Part shown: in pieces, positions 27,414 through 36,407 of the stretch | How positions within the stretch are numbered: the stretch's first letter is position 1 | How the letters are laid out: every line of letters starts with the position of its first letter | Source of the DNA: an uncultured Pirellulaceae bacterium | GTDB taxonomy: Bacteria; Planctomycetota; Planctomycetia; Pirellulales; Pirellulaceae | NCBI GenBank assembly: GCA_937929805.1 | Contig: CALFUT010000006.1 | Coordinates: 62,001 to 126,000, forward strand | DNA: 64,000 bases | Reading direction: 5' to 3' | The notes under the pieces: model-generated | The model's input: only the letters and a program-made list of their open reading frames with translations | The model's database searches: none | Told to the model about the DNA's origin: nothing | Program-made: the position numbers and the translations under genes

Positions 27414-27779
27414 ATGGCTCGAAGCAAGCAGTCGTTATTACCTAAGCAGAAGCGGATGTTCTTCCAAGTTGGCGAACAGCTCCGATTGGCAAGACTTCGC
27501 CGAAGGCTGTCGGCCGAGCGAGTTGCCGAGCGAGCGGGGATCGCCAGAAGCACTCTCGCATTGATCGAAAAAGGCAGCTCAAGTTCTTCGATCGAAACGC
27601 TATTCCGAATCTTGGCTGTGCTTGGATTAGAGAAAGACTTCCTCGCCATTGCGAAAGACGATGAATTGGGTCGCCGCTTGGAGGACGCAAAATTAACGTC
27701 ACCAAGGAAGCGTGCACCCAAACGTAAAACCAAGAGAACAAAATCTCAATCGGTCAAAAAGAAAACTGACGAACCATGA
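27414..27779 (+). CDS. hipB: HipB-like HTH antitoxin
   Basis: A 121-residue protein with an XRE-type helix-turn-helix at about residues 18-72 (LRLARLRRRLSAERVAERAG, STLALIEKG, SIETLFRILAVLGLE), followed by a Lys/Arg-rich tail (KRAPKRKTKRTKS) that is longer and more basic than in E. coli HipB. HipB neutralises HipA and represses the operon. ATG 27414 is preferred to TTG 27393. The stop overlaps the hipA ATG by 4 nt. Confidence 0.85.
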   Translation: MARSKQSLLPKQKRMFFQVGEQLRLARLRRRLSAERVAERAGIARSTLALIEKGSSSSSIETLFRILAVLGLEKDFLAIAKDDELGRRLEDAKLTSPRKRAPKRKTKRTKSQSVKKKTDEP

Positions 27780-29050
27780 CGCGTGAGATCCATGTATACG
27801 GAGATTGGCTGGAGTTGGGCGATTGCCAACGGATAGGATTGATGCGAGTCAATCACAGTCAAGGACGCGAAACGTTTTCGTTTGAATACGATCCGAACTG
27901 GTTGGCTGGAAATGAAACACTTGCCTTGGACCCTGAGTTGCTTCTATTTGAGGGGCCGCAATATTTAAATGACCGCGACAAGGCAAGCTTCGGTTTGTTT
28001 CTTGATTCGAGTCCCGATCGGTGGGGCCAAGTCATCATGAAACGACGAGAAGCCCTTGTTGCTCGACACGAGAAACGAGCGCCAAAAACGTTACTTCAGT
28101 CAGATTTTTTGCTCGGAGTTCATGATGAACAACGGATGGGTGGGCTGAGATTCAAAGTAGATCCGGATGGTGACTTTTTGTCCAATCACGACGGCAACAA
28201 TGTGCCTCCTTGGGCACGACTACGAGAACTCGAAAACGCAGCATGGCAATTTCAGTCGGACGATGCAGCTGAAAACCCAGAACTACGAGAATGGCTGAAT
28301 TTATTGATGGCACCGGGGTCGTCTATCGGGGGAGCTCGCCCAAAAGCCGGAGTCTGCGACGAAGAAGACAATTTGTGGATCGCCAAATTTCCCGGCCGAA
28401 ATGATGAGATTGATAAAGGTGCGTGGGAAATGGTTACACATACTCTCGCTGTCCGCGCGGGATTGTCTGTCGCTGAAGCACGCGCGGAAAAATTCGGGCG
28501 ACCACATCATACATTTTTGACCAAGCGATTTGATCGCGCTGTGGTTGAAGGAACGCGTCGCCGGATACACTTCGCGTCGGCAATGACAATGCTCGGTTAT
28601 TCGGATGGAGCAGGCCACGCCGACGGAGCAAGCTACCTTGAAATTGTTGAGTTCTTGGGCAAACACGGTTCGGATGTCGATGCGGATCTAGCTGAGCTTT
28701 GGCGCAGGATCGTGTTCTCAATCTGCGTCTCGAATACCGACGATCATTTGCGTAATCACGGATTTCTACTTGCTGATGCGGGATGGAAGCTCTCACCCGC
28801 TTACGACATCAATCCAGAACCCACCGGAACGGGATTACACCTCAATATCTCCGAGGACGACAATGCGCTAAATCTGGAGTTAGCTTTGGAAGTCGCTGAG
28901 TATTTCAGACTTGGCAACGACGAAGCAAAAGCCATCGTCGATAAAGTAACAAGCGTTGTGACTCAATGGAGCGAAGTCGCCAGTAACTCGGGAATCTCTC
29001 GCGGAGAACAGGAAGCAATGGCTCCCTCATTTCGCCGTGCAAATACGTAG
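27776..29050 (+). CDS. hipA: HipA-like Ser/Thr kinase toxin
   Basis: A 424-residue HipA-type kinase. It has the N-terminal HipA_N-like region (SFGLFLDSSPDRWGQVIMKRRE), glycine loop SSIGGARPKA, ATP-binding Lys in LWIAKFP, catalytic loop SNTDDHLRNHGF and metal-binding LSPAYDINP. HipA phosphorylates glutamyl-tRNA synthetase in E. coli, halting translation; targets of relatives vary. It is preceded by hipB (ATGA overlap) and followed within 3 nt by a short tRNA-Leu-like remnant, consistent with a mobile module. Confidence 0.9.
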   Translation: MTREIHVYGDWLELGDCQRIGLMRVNHSQGRETFSFEYDPNWLAGNETLALDPELLLFEGPQYLNDRDKASFGLFLDSSPDRWGQVIMKRREALVARHEKRAPKTLLQSDFLLGVHDEQRMGGLRFKVDPDGDFLSNHDGNNVPPWARLRELENAAWQFQSDDAAENPELREWLNLLMAPGSSIGGARPKAGVCDEEDNLWIAKFPGRNDEIDKGAWEMVTHTLAVRAGLSVAEARAEKFGRPHHTFLTKRFDRAVVEGTRRRIHFASAMTMLGYSDGAGHADGASYLEIVEFLGKHGSDVDADLAELWRRIVFSICVSNTDDHLRNHGFLLADAGWKLSPAYDINPEPTGTGLHLNISEDDNALNLELALEVAEYFRLGNDEAKAIVDKVTSVVTQWSEVASNSGISRGEQEAMAPSFRRANT

Positions 29051-29052
29051 AC

Positions 29053-29079
29053 GTTCAAATTCTGTTTGTCACCGTTTTC
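29053..29079 (+). repeat. short tRNA-Leu 3'-like remnant
   Basis: CGTTCAAATTCTGTTTGTCACCG resembles the 3' part of the remnant at 25810-25835 (GGTTCAATTCCGCTTGTCACC) at about 80% with a 1-nt gap. It is too short to be decisive. Confidence 0.4.
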
Positions 29080-29096
29080 TTAATTGCCTCCTGTTT

Positions 29097-29621
29097 TCAC
29101 TCCTCATTCAATAACAGATCAGCGTAGGCAGCGGCGATTCGTTCTGAGGACTCCAAGCCGAGTGAATTGATCAGGTTATCCGCGATCGCGGTGCCTTGTT
29201 CGGTTGTTTGCTGGTTGTCTAGGACGACTTCCAGTTCGACAAAGTCACCAAGCTGATCGACACGGTCAAGGTGGACTCGGGTTTGACCGATCAAGTACAG
29301 CGTTCTCTGTTTGTGAACGATGACTGTGGGAGGAGCCACCATCGCCAAGGTTTCTATCAGTTGCTCGGCCGATTCGGCAGAGTCGATTGAGTATCGGCTC
29401 CACTTACTTTCGCGGACGGTGTCGGAATCGGAGCGTTGGTATGCGATCAGCTCAGATTTGCCATCGTCAAACCGCCTCAGTTTCAGTCGCCCGGTTGGAA
29501 CGTCAAAAAATGTGTCGGTTTGGACCAGTAACTCAGGGCCGTAGTTAGCGAGTTCGGCAGCCTTTGATTCGACCGTTGCTAGGTCATCGACACGAAGTTT
29601 AATCTCGACGTTAGAGGGCAT
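29097..29621 (-). CDS. CYTH-domain protein (CyaB/ThTPase-like)
   Basis: A 174-residue single CYTH domain. It starts with the EIKLRV form of the ExExK motif and contains DTFFDVPTGRLKLRRF, HKQRTLY and the acidic strand HLDRVDQLGDFVELEVVL. CYTH enzymes act on triphosphates (class IV adenylate cyclase, thiamine triphosphatase, polyphosphatase) in a tunnel lined with basic and acidic residues. Which substrate is used here cannot be told. The gene is convergent with hipA. Confidence 0.85.
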   Translation of the reverse strand: MPSNVEIKLRVDDLATVESKAAELANYGPELLVQTDTFFDVPTGRLKLRRFDDGKSELIAYQRSDSDTVRESKWSRYSIDSAESAEQLIETLAMVAPPTVIVHKQRTLYLIGQTRVHLDRVDQLGDFVELEVVLDNQQTTEQGTAIADNLINSLGLESSERIAAAYADLLLNEE

Positions 29622-29769
29622 GTGGATTGGGCCAAGGCAAATGAGTATTTGTTGAAAATTTGCTGGTGCGGATGTTGCCCAGTGATGTAACGACGATTTG
29701 CGGCATGATACAATTCTTTATGTTGGTCTATCACGTGTTTCAGCTTTTTGCGAAAGCGAGCCAGTCGTC

Positions 29770-30366
29770 ATGTCAGATTTTGATCCGGACTTGAACAACC
29801 CCTATCGTGCTCCGGTCACGGCCGATGCTCCCCCACTTCAAGAAATTGATGGTCAGGCCACCACGATTCGCCGCGAGCATCTCAACCATGAAGCATCGAT
29901 TCAAGGAATGGGGTCGCTTTATGTACTTGGTGGGATCCTTTCCGCCATTGGAGGATTGGCTTTCCTTGCTGGAGGGATCGCGGCTCCAAACGCTGGCGGC
30001 GCAGGAATGGACTTCGCATTTGTCATCGGTTTGGTTCTGTTGGCGGTCTGCATCGGCATCTTTCAGCTGGCAGTAGGGTTAGGAATGCGCAAGGTTAAAC
30101 CTTGGGTGAAAATTCCTGCGACGGTTCTCGCTGCTGTGGGTTTGTTGCACATTCCGGTTGGCACGCTGCTCAGTGTGTACGTTTTGTACCTGTTGCATTC
30201 GAGCAAAGGTAAGGTTGTGCTGGACGAGTCTTACCAGCAAGTGATCGCTCAAACGCCCGAGATTAAATACAAGACTTCGATCATCGTTAAAGTGCTTGTG
30301 GTTATTTTGCTGCTGTTCTTAGCGCTTGCGATTGGTGGGGCGGTTTTTAGTGCGGTTGGTTCTTAA
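29770..30366 (+). CDS. four-helix membrane protein with N-terminal NPYRAP motif
   Basis: A 198-residue protein whose first residues contain LNNPYRAPV, the motif seen at the C terminus of the protein at 1861-2991. Four hydrophobic helices follow (about 48-70, 78-100, 112-138, 170-195). ATG 29770 is chosen; the frame extends upstream to a TTG at 29698 with no ribosome site. Function unknown. Confidence 0.6.
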   Translation: MSDFDPDLNNPYRAPVTADAPPLQEIDGQATTIRREHLNHEASIQGMGSLYVLGGILSAIGGLAFLAGGIAAPNAGGAGMDFAFVIGLVLLAVCIGIFQLAVGLGMRKVKPWVKIPATVLAAVGLLHIPVGTLLSVYVLYLLHSSKGKVVLDESYQQVIAQTPEIKYKTSIIVKVLVVILLLFLALAIGGAVFSAVGS

Positions 30367-30414
30367 CGCCTAGGAGAAATTGGCTAGGATTAAAACAATC
30401 CAGTTGACGGCAAG

Positions 30415-32247
30415 CTACTTTCGTTCGACGCCGTATTCGTCGATCTTGCGGTAGAGAGTTGCGCGGCTGATGCCCAGAAGTTCGGCGGCCTTGGGGACAC
30501 TGTTGCTGGTTCGCTTGAGGGCGTCGATGATCAGCTTGCGTTCCCAATGATCGATGCGAAGCGTGTCGAACTCGCCGTCGGTTGCGTCTCGAATGCCAAG
30601 ATCTTCCGCCTGAACTTCGTTGCCTTCGGACATCACGATTGCGCTGTCGATAACGTTGCGAAGCTGCCGCACGTTGCCGGGCCATTGATAGGAAAGCAGA
30701 CGCGAGTTGGCTTTTTTGGAAAGTTTTAGATCCGGTTTGCCGTGTTGCTGGCGGAAGTGGTCCAAGAAAAAATCGATCAGCATTTGGATATCGCCTTCAC
30801 GGTCTCGCAGCGGCGGGATGTAAAGTTCGTAGACACTCAGGCGATAGAACAGGTCTTCACGGAAACGCTTTTCGGCAACGAACTCTTTCAAGTCCCGATT
30901 GGTTGCGCAGATAACGCGGACATCGACTTGGATCTCTTCGGTGCCGCCGACAGGTAGAAACGGGTGTCCTTCAAGCGTTCGCAGAAGTTTGGCTTGCCCT
31001 TCGAGCGTCAATTCACCAATCTCGTCCAGAAACAACGTGCCAAGATCGGCTTGCTTGAACCATCCGTCATGGTCTCGGTCAGCGCTGGTGAAGGCACCTT
31101 TTTTGTGACCGAACAACTGGCTTTCCATCAGGTCACGAGGAATCGCGGCACAGTTGACGCTCAACATCGGTCTGTCGGCTCGCGGGCCAGCTTTGTGAAT
31201 GGCCCGTGACACCAACTCTTTTCCGGACCCGCTTTCGCCTCTGACCAGCACCGATCCGGAAGCCTTGGCGACACGTTCGATTTTTGATTTGAGGCTCAAC
31301 ATCGCGGGGCTCTCGCCCAGCAGTTCGTCGAACGTGGCCGATTTTTCGACCAGCCGCGAGTGTTCTACTTCCAGCGACGCATGTTTGTTGGCTCGTTGCA
31401 GCGATCGAACCATGATGTTGGCCATGGCACAGGCCAGCTGAAAGTGTGAGTCATTGAACGGGCTTTCGCGACGGTACAAGTGGATCGCGCCCACGACATT
31501 CTGGTCTCGGATCAGCGGAACGCAAATTGAGTCCGAATAGTCTTCGTTCTTATCGTCCTCGATCCGAATAGCTCGCATTTGCTGGACGACACGTTTGGTA
31601 AGGGCCGGATCCAGTTCTAGCGAAGGGGTTTCTTTCTCGATCGGGAAAACGGCTTTGGGTTTCAATTCCCCGTCGTCCGAAAGCCACAAAAATCCGGCAA
31701 CCGAGGCCCGAGTGCGCTCGATCAATCGTTTGAGGCAAACTTCGATGACTTTGTCAGGATCGTCCACCGCAAGCAGTTTGACGCTCAATTGGAATAGGAA
31801 GAAAAAGTCCTTTCCCCAGTTGTGACCTTTGAGAAAATTGAGCGTGTACTGTCCGGTCTCGCCCGGGTTCATCGATTCGTCAAAGACGATGGTCTGGTTC
31901 GCGTTGGTGGTGTAGTCCGTGCCCGTTTCGAGATTGGACGTCGGTTTAGCGGACCCTTTTTCAGAAAACACCAGCAGGCTGGCACCGATTCGGATTTCAG
32001 TGCCCTCGATCATCCTCGCATTATTTGCGATTTGGCCGTTAACGTAGGTGCCGTTGCTGCTGTCTCGATCCTTGACCCACCAACCTTCGTCATCATGATA
32101 AATTTCGGCGTGAACGCGCGAGCACTGCGGATCGTTCAGTACGATCAAGCACTGCCAGTCTCGGCCAAGGAGATTTGCCTCGGTCGTCGATAGCTCAAAC
32201 CGCGCACCTGCGTTGGCGCCTGCGTTCATCGTCAAAAATGCTGGCAC
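30415..32247 (-). CDS. FHA-GAF sigma54-dependent transcription activator
   Basis: A 610-residue regulator. The FHA domain (about 1-100) has LLGRDWQCLIVL, CSRVHAEI and SSNGTYVNG, which bind phosphothreonine. A GAF-like domain (about 150-290) follows, then an AAA+ core with Walker A GESGSGKE and Walker B LGTLFLDEIGEL, and a Fis-type HTH (KAAELLGISRATLYRKI) at the end. The sigma54 contact loop reads GAFTSA instead of GAFTGA. The FHA input implies control by a Ser/Thr kinase. The GTG start at 32247 keeps the first FHA strand (PAFLTMNAG); ATG 32229 is possible. Transcribed divergently from the protease gene at 32630. Confidence 0.9.
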   Translation of the reverse strand: MPAFLTMNAGANAGARFELSTTEANLLGRDWQCLIVLNDPQCSRVHAEIYHDDEGWWVKDRDSSNGTYVNGQIANNARMIEGTEIRIGASLLVFSEKGSAKPTSNLETGTDYTTNANQTIVFDESMNPGETGQYTLNFLKGHNWGKDFFFLFQLSVKLLAVDDPDKVIEVCLKRLIERTRASVAGFLWLSDDGELKPKAVFPIEKETPSLELDPALTKRVVQQMRAIRIEDDKNEDYSDSICVPLIRDQNVVGAIHLYRRESPFNDSHFQLACAMANIMVRSLQRANKHASLEVEHSRLVEKSATFDELLGESPAMLSLKSKIERVAKASGSVLVRGESGSGKELVSRAIHKAGPRADRPMLSVNCAAIPRDLMESQLFGHKKGAFTSADRDHDGWFKQADLGTLFLDEIGELTLEGQAKLLRTLEGHPFLPVGGTEEIQVDVRVICATNRDLKEFVAEKRFREDLFYRLSVYELYIPPLRDREGDIQMLIDFFLDHFRQQHGKPDLKLSKKANSRLLSYQWPGNVRQLRNVIDSAIVMSEGNEVQAEDLGIRDATDGEFDTLRIDHWERKLIIDALKRTSNSVPKAAELLGISRATLYRKIDEYGVERK

Positions 32248-32629
32248 GTTGTAATCAGACTCCAGAAGGACTCGTACCGCTCCGACCAGAGCGAAAGTGT
32301 CGAGGTAGCAAAGCCGTATTGTAATTCGCTTTCCGCACTTCGTCGATGAACCTGAACACCCAAAACCGAGTATAGATAAGGATGTCTAGCGTCGGTGTGA
32401 AAAGCGTGCGGCGATTGGCGGTACGTCAATCGGGTGAGTAACAACCCGAGTGGCGCACCGAGATTACCTGATCGCGGCGGCCTGCCGGAGCGTTCTGGCA
32501 CCCGCGCGGCTGGCTTGAAAACCTGATCGGTATTGCCTGCCAGACGTGTAAGCTTTACGATTCAAGACTCATATTCGCTTGAAAATGCGGGTTTTTCCCT
32601 CGCGGCGCGAAAATATACAAGGAATTGCG
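32248..32629. other. 382-bp divergent promoter region
   Basis: It separates the sigma54 activator from the processing protease. I looked for a TGGCAC-N5-TTGC sigma54 site; TGGCAC occurs at about 32496 without the matching -12 element. No gene is supported. Confidence 0.4.
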
Positions 32630-34822
32630 ATGAAGTCATCTCTACGGCTGAGACTCGAAGCTTATCTATCTGAACTACCCTTGATTGCCATGCTGCTGGC
32701 GACGGTTCTGGCTACGGGGTTGCTTGATTCATCCGTGATCGCGGAAGAGCTAACAGCGCCGTCTCGCACCGATCGGCGTGTCTCGTTGCTTGTATCCCAG
32801 TTGATGCAGACAAATCATCTTTCCAACCATCCGCTTGATGATTCGCGATCGATCCGAGCCTTTGACAACTACATCGATAACCTCGACGCGTTGAAGGTCT
32901 ATTTTCTGAAGTCGGATATCGAGGAGTTCGAGCAATTCAAAACGCAGCTGGATGATCAGATGCTGGCCGGAGACTTTTCGGCTGCCTACGCAGTTTTCAA
33001 CCGATTTTTGGAAAGACTGGACCAACGGACTGCCTTGGCCATCGAACTGGTCGATGAAGCCCATGATTTCACGATCGACGAGGAAATCATGACGGATGTC
33101 GATCAAATTGAGTTTGCTGAGTCAGAAACAGAAATTCGCGACCGTTGGCGGAAACGGATCAAGTACAGCCTGCTTGTGATGCGAGGCGACGAAGAGAAGA
33201 AGAAAAAGGAAGCGGAAGAGAAAGCAAAAAAGCAAGCGGAAGAAGGCGGCGATGCAAACGAGACAAAGGAAAGCAATGTCTCAGTCTCAACCGAAGATCC
33301 AAAAGATCGTTTGAAGAAGCGATACCGATCATACAACAACCGGATGCATCAGTTCGACAGTGAAGACGTCGTCGAACTGTACATTACTTCCGTCACGACC
33401 AGCTACGATCCGCACACGACTTACATGTCAAAACGATCGTTCGAAAACTTCATGATTCAGATGGGTTTGGAATTGGAAGGAATCGGAGCCACGCTTTCGG
33501 CTGACGACGAAGGTTACACGGTCATCAAAAGTATCGTCGCCGGTGGAGCCGTAGATACCCAAGGTGGATTAGAAGTTGAGGACAAGATTACCGCGGTTGC
33601 TCAGGGAGACGAAGACGGCGGACGGGCTTACGAGAAACTTTATCGTGAGCACGGTGGAGAATTTGTCGATGTGAGTGGGATGAAGCTGGATGATGTCGTT
33701 TCGATGATCCGCGGCAAGGCGGGAACCGTCGTGCGGCTTTCGGTGCTCTCTGAAAGTGGCACGGAATTGAAAGTTGTCAGCATCGTTCGCGAAAAAATCA
33801 AACTGGAAGAAAGTGCCGCTCAAGGAGAAGTCTTTGATGAGGGTACGAAAGCTGACGGTACACCTTTCAAGATTGGCGTCATCGAACTACCAAGTTTTTA
33901 CGCCAGCATGGACGGAGCAATCGGCGGCAGAAGTACCACCAACGATGTCAAACGGATTCTGGTGGATTTTAATTCTCAGAATGTAGATGCCTTGGTGTTG
34001 GACCTGCGACGAAATGGCGGCGGAAGTCTTCGCGAGGCGATCGACTGCACCGGCCTGTTCATTGACCGCGGCCCAGTCGTGCAGGTGAAGGATTCACGTG
34101 GCCAAATCATGGAACACAAAGACGTTGCGGCAGGAATGGAGTGGTCAAAACCGCTCGTCGTGCTGACCAGTAAGTTCAGCGCCAGTGCCAGCGAAATTTT
34201 GGCGGGAGCTGTCCAAGATTACGGACGTGGTTTGGTCGTGGGTGATACGACGACTCATGGAAAAGGCACCGTTCAGAGCCTGATGAATTTGAATCAAGTT
34301 CTGTTCCGTGTTCGCAATCCACCGAATGTTTTTGGTGCTTTGAAAATTACCATGCAGCAGTTTTATCGCCCCAATGGGGATAGTACTCAACTGCGAGGCG
34401 TATTGTCAGACTTGGTGCTGCCCTCGATCAGTGACAAGATGGATGTTTGTGAATCAGATCTGGATTACCCGGTCGAATTCGATCGTATTCCCCAAGCTCG
34501 CTACCAGCAGTTGTCGCTGGTCAGCCCCCAAATCACGCAGGAGCTGGCTTCTCGATCGGCTCAGCGTATCGAGCAGTCGGACGAGTTTACGTCACGCAAG
34601 AAAAAGATCAAAACCTACGTCGAGCAGAAAGCGCTGAAACGCATTTCACTCAACGAGGAAAAATTCCTTGCCCGGCGTCGAGAGTTGAGTGCAGAAAAGG
34701 AAGACGAAGAAGCGATCGAGGAACAAATGAATCCTGACAAAGGAATCGAGAAGGATTTCTATCTGGAAGAAGTCCTCAAAATTGCTCGCGACTACTGCAA
34801 CCTGTTGGCAAGCAACAACTGA
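32630..34822 (+). CDS. prc: C-terminal processing protease (Prc/Tsp, family S41)
   Basis: A 730-residue periplasmic protease with a signal peptide/anchor (PLIAMLLATVLATGLLDSSVIA), an N-terminal helical domain with a long Lys/Glu-rich stretch (EEKKKKEAEEKAKKQ), a PDZ domain (about 255-350) and the S41 catalytic core. The Ser lies in SKFSASASEIL (about 518) and the Lys in HGKGTVQ (about 543). It trims or degrades proteins from their C termini, such as lipoproteins, penicillin-binding proteins and misfolded exports. The ATG at 32630 has AAGGA 7 nt upstream. Confidence 0.9.
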   Translation: MKSSLRLRLEAYLSELPLIAMLLATVLATGLLDSSVIAEELTAPSRTDRRVSLLVSQLMQTNHLSNHPLDDSRSIRAFDNYIDNLDALKVYFLKSDIEEFEQFKTQLDDQMLAGDFSAAYAVFNRFLERLDQRTALAIELVDEAHDFTIDEEIMTDVDQIEFAESETEIRDRWRKRIKYSLLVMRGDEEKKKKEAEEKAKKQAEEGGDANETKESNVSVSTEDPKDRLKKRYRSYNNRMHQFDSEDVVELYITSVTTSYDPHTTYMSKRSFENFMIQMGLELEGIGATLSADDEGYTVIKSIVAGGAVDTQGGLEVEDKITAVAQGDEDGGRAYEKLYREHGGEFVDVSGMKLDDVVSMIRGKAGTVVRLSVLSESGTELKVVSIVREKIKLEESAAQGEVFDEGTKADGTPFKIGVIELPSFYASMDGAIGGRSTTNDVKRILVDFNSQNVDALVLDLRRNGGGSLREAIDCTGLFIDRGPVVQVKDSRGQIMEHKDVAAGMEWSKPLVVLTSKFSASASEILAGAVQDYGRGLVVGDTTTHGKGTVQSLMNLNQVLFRVRNPPNVFGALKITMQQFYRPNGDSTQLRGVLSDLVLPSISDKMDVCESDLDYPVEFDRIPQARYQQLSLVSPQITQELASRSAQRIEQSDEFTSRKKKIKTYVEQKALKRISLNEEKFLARRRELSAEKEDEEAIEEQMNPDKGIEKDFYLEEVLKIARDYCNLLASNN

Positions 34823-34881
34823 CTGGCGGTGTGAGGCGAGGGAAGCAACTAGGATTCTCAACAGAATTTTCGAAAATAGCA

Positions 34882-34916
34882 ACGCCCGCGTCGAACAAAC
34901 AGTTTGACGCGGGCGT
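34882..34916 (+). terminator. terminator hairpin after prc
   Basis: ACGCCCGCGTC and GACGCGGGCGT form a perfect 11-bp stem with a 13-nt loop between convergent genes. Only a short T run follows (CATT), so it may act bidirectionally or with Rho. Confidence 0.7.
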
Positions 34917-34984
34917 CATTCGTGCCATCGGAGCGTGCCATGGCACTTGGCTGCCGGCAAGGGTTTTAAAGTTCGCAGCGACCC

Positions 34985-36157
34985 CTACTGGTTGCTCGCA
35001 CTGCAAACCGCGGCAGCGACTCGCGCGGCGACCGTGCGATCAAGCGGGTCAGGCAGAATCAAGTCTGCGGTCGGGTGGTCCACACATTGAGCAAGTGCCC
35101 GAACCGCGGCCATTTTCATGGGTTCGGTAATGCGGGCTGCATTGGCGTCGAGGGCACCACGAAAGATTCCCGGGAAGGCCAAAACGTTGTTGACTTGGTT
35201 GGGGAAGTCACTTCGCCCGGTGCCAACAACAGCCGCGCCCGCGGCCTTCGCCACGTCTGGCATGATTTCCGGAATGGGATTCGCCATCGCCAAAATGATT
35301 GGAGACTCCCCCATGGCTCTAATATCATCCCCGTCAATCAAATTGCCTTTGCTGACTCCAATGAAGGCGTCGGCACCTTTGAGCACATCGCTGAGCGATC
35401 CGACTTGGTTTTGTGGGTTAGAGTATTTCAGCAGTTCTTGCTTTTCAGGCGTCAGGTTGTCTCTGCCAGAATGAATCGCGCCTTTTGAGTCACATACGAT
35501 TACCTCTTTCACGGCGACACAAGAATCCGGAGAGTGGCCAACGCAACGCAGCAGTTTCGCGATCGCGGTCCCGGCGGCACCAGCACCATTGATGACGACT
35601 TTCATCTCCGCTAATTCGTGCCCGACGACTTTCGCTGCGTTGGTAAGTGCCGCCAGCAAAACGATTGCCGTTCCATGCTGGTCATCGTGAAAAACTGGAA
35701 TGCCTAAATCCTGAAGCGCTGCTTCGATGATGAAGCACCGAGGCGCGGAGATGTCCTCTAGATTGACGCCACCAAAAACAGGTGCGATTCGGCGCACCGT
35801 TTCGATGATTTCTGATTCATCCTGCGTGTCTAGGCAAATCGGCCACGCGTCTATGTTTGCAAACTCTTTAAATAGCAAAGCTTTGCCTTCCATAACGGGA
35901 ATGGCCGCGTGAGGGCCAATGTTTCCCAGTCCTAACACGGCTGAGCCATCACTGACGACCGCCAACGAGTTACTTTTGATTGTCAGGTTTTTTGCCCGAC
36001 TGGCATCTTCCGCGATAACCTCGCATGGTCTGGCGACGCCGGGCGTGTAGGCGATTGACAGATCATCGCGGCTGGAAACTGGCATCCGGTTATGGATGCC
36101 AATTTTTCCTCGAAGCTGTTCGTGGATGATCAAACTTCGTTCAAAAAAATCAGTCAT
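34985..36157 (-). CDS. NAD(P)-dependent malic enzyme (short form)
   Basis: A 390-residue malic enzyme that decarboxylates malate to pyruvate while reducing NAD(P). It has YTPGVARPC, SDGSAVLGLGNIGPHAA, NLEDISAPRCF and HDDQHGTAIV. The Rossmann site reads INGAGAAGTAIA, and the late motif AMANPIPEIMPD is present. This is the approximately 400-aa bacterial form without the phosphotransacetylase domain. ATG 36157 is preferred over the in-frame TTG at 36178. Together with the probable PPi-PEP carboxykinase it gives two C3/C4 exchange enzymes in the window. Confidence 0.9.
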   Translation of the reverse strand: MTDFFERSLIIHEQLRGKIGIHNRMPVSSRDDLSIAYTPGVARPCEVIAEDASRAKNLTIKSNSLAVVSDGSAVLGLGNIGPHAAIPVMEGKALLFKEFANIDAWPICLDTQDESEIIETVRRIAPVFGGVNLEDISAPRCFIIEAALQDLGIPVFHDDQHGTAIVLLAALTNAAKVVGHELAEMKVVINGAGAAGTAIAKLLRCVGHSPDSCVAVKEVIVCDSKGAIHSGRDNLTPEKQELLKYSNPQNQVGSLSDVLKGADAFIGVSKGNLIDGDDIRAMGESPIILAMANPIPEIMPDVAKAAGAAVVGTGRSDFPNQVNNVLAFPGIFRGALDANAARITEPMKMAAVRALAQCVDHPTADLILPDPLDRTVAARVAAAVCSASNQ

Positions 36158-36270
36158 TGGGTTTCTCGTTGTGATCAACGGACGGTGGGTGAAAATTTAA
36201 GCTGGGGGTTTCATCGAATTTCGGCGTGTGATCTGGCAGCATCAGTAAAATGGACACCGCCCGAAAAAGG

Positions 36271-36302
36271 CCTCTGATCAACAACGCCTCTGATCAACAA
36301 CT
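36271..36302. repeat. 16-bp direct repeat, two copies
   Basis: CCTCTGATCAACAAC occurs twice head to tail, with TGATCA palindromes 16 bp apart, upstream of the malic enzyme start. It may be a simple duplication or a regulator site. Confidence 0.5.
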
Positions 36303-36407
36303 TAAGCCTTCGGTATTGCTGAAACGTTGTTGTATAAAGTTGATCGTTACGACAATCGACTCTCCCGCAACCGCGAAAACGTTTCGGAGCTCAGTACCGC
36401 GCGACGT

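Noticed and set aside
32490..32520. sigma54 promoter in front of prc
   Set aside because: TGGCAC is present but no TTGC element at the required spacing.
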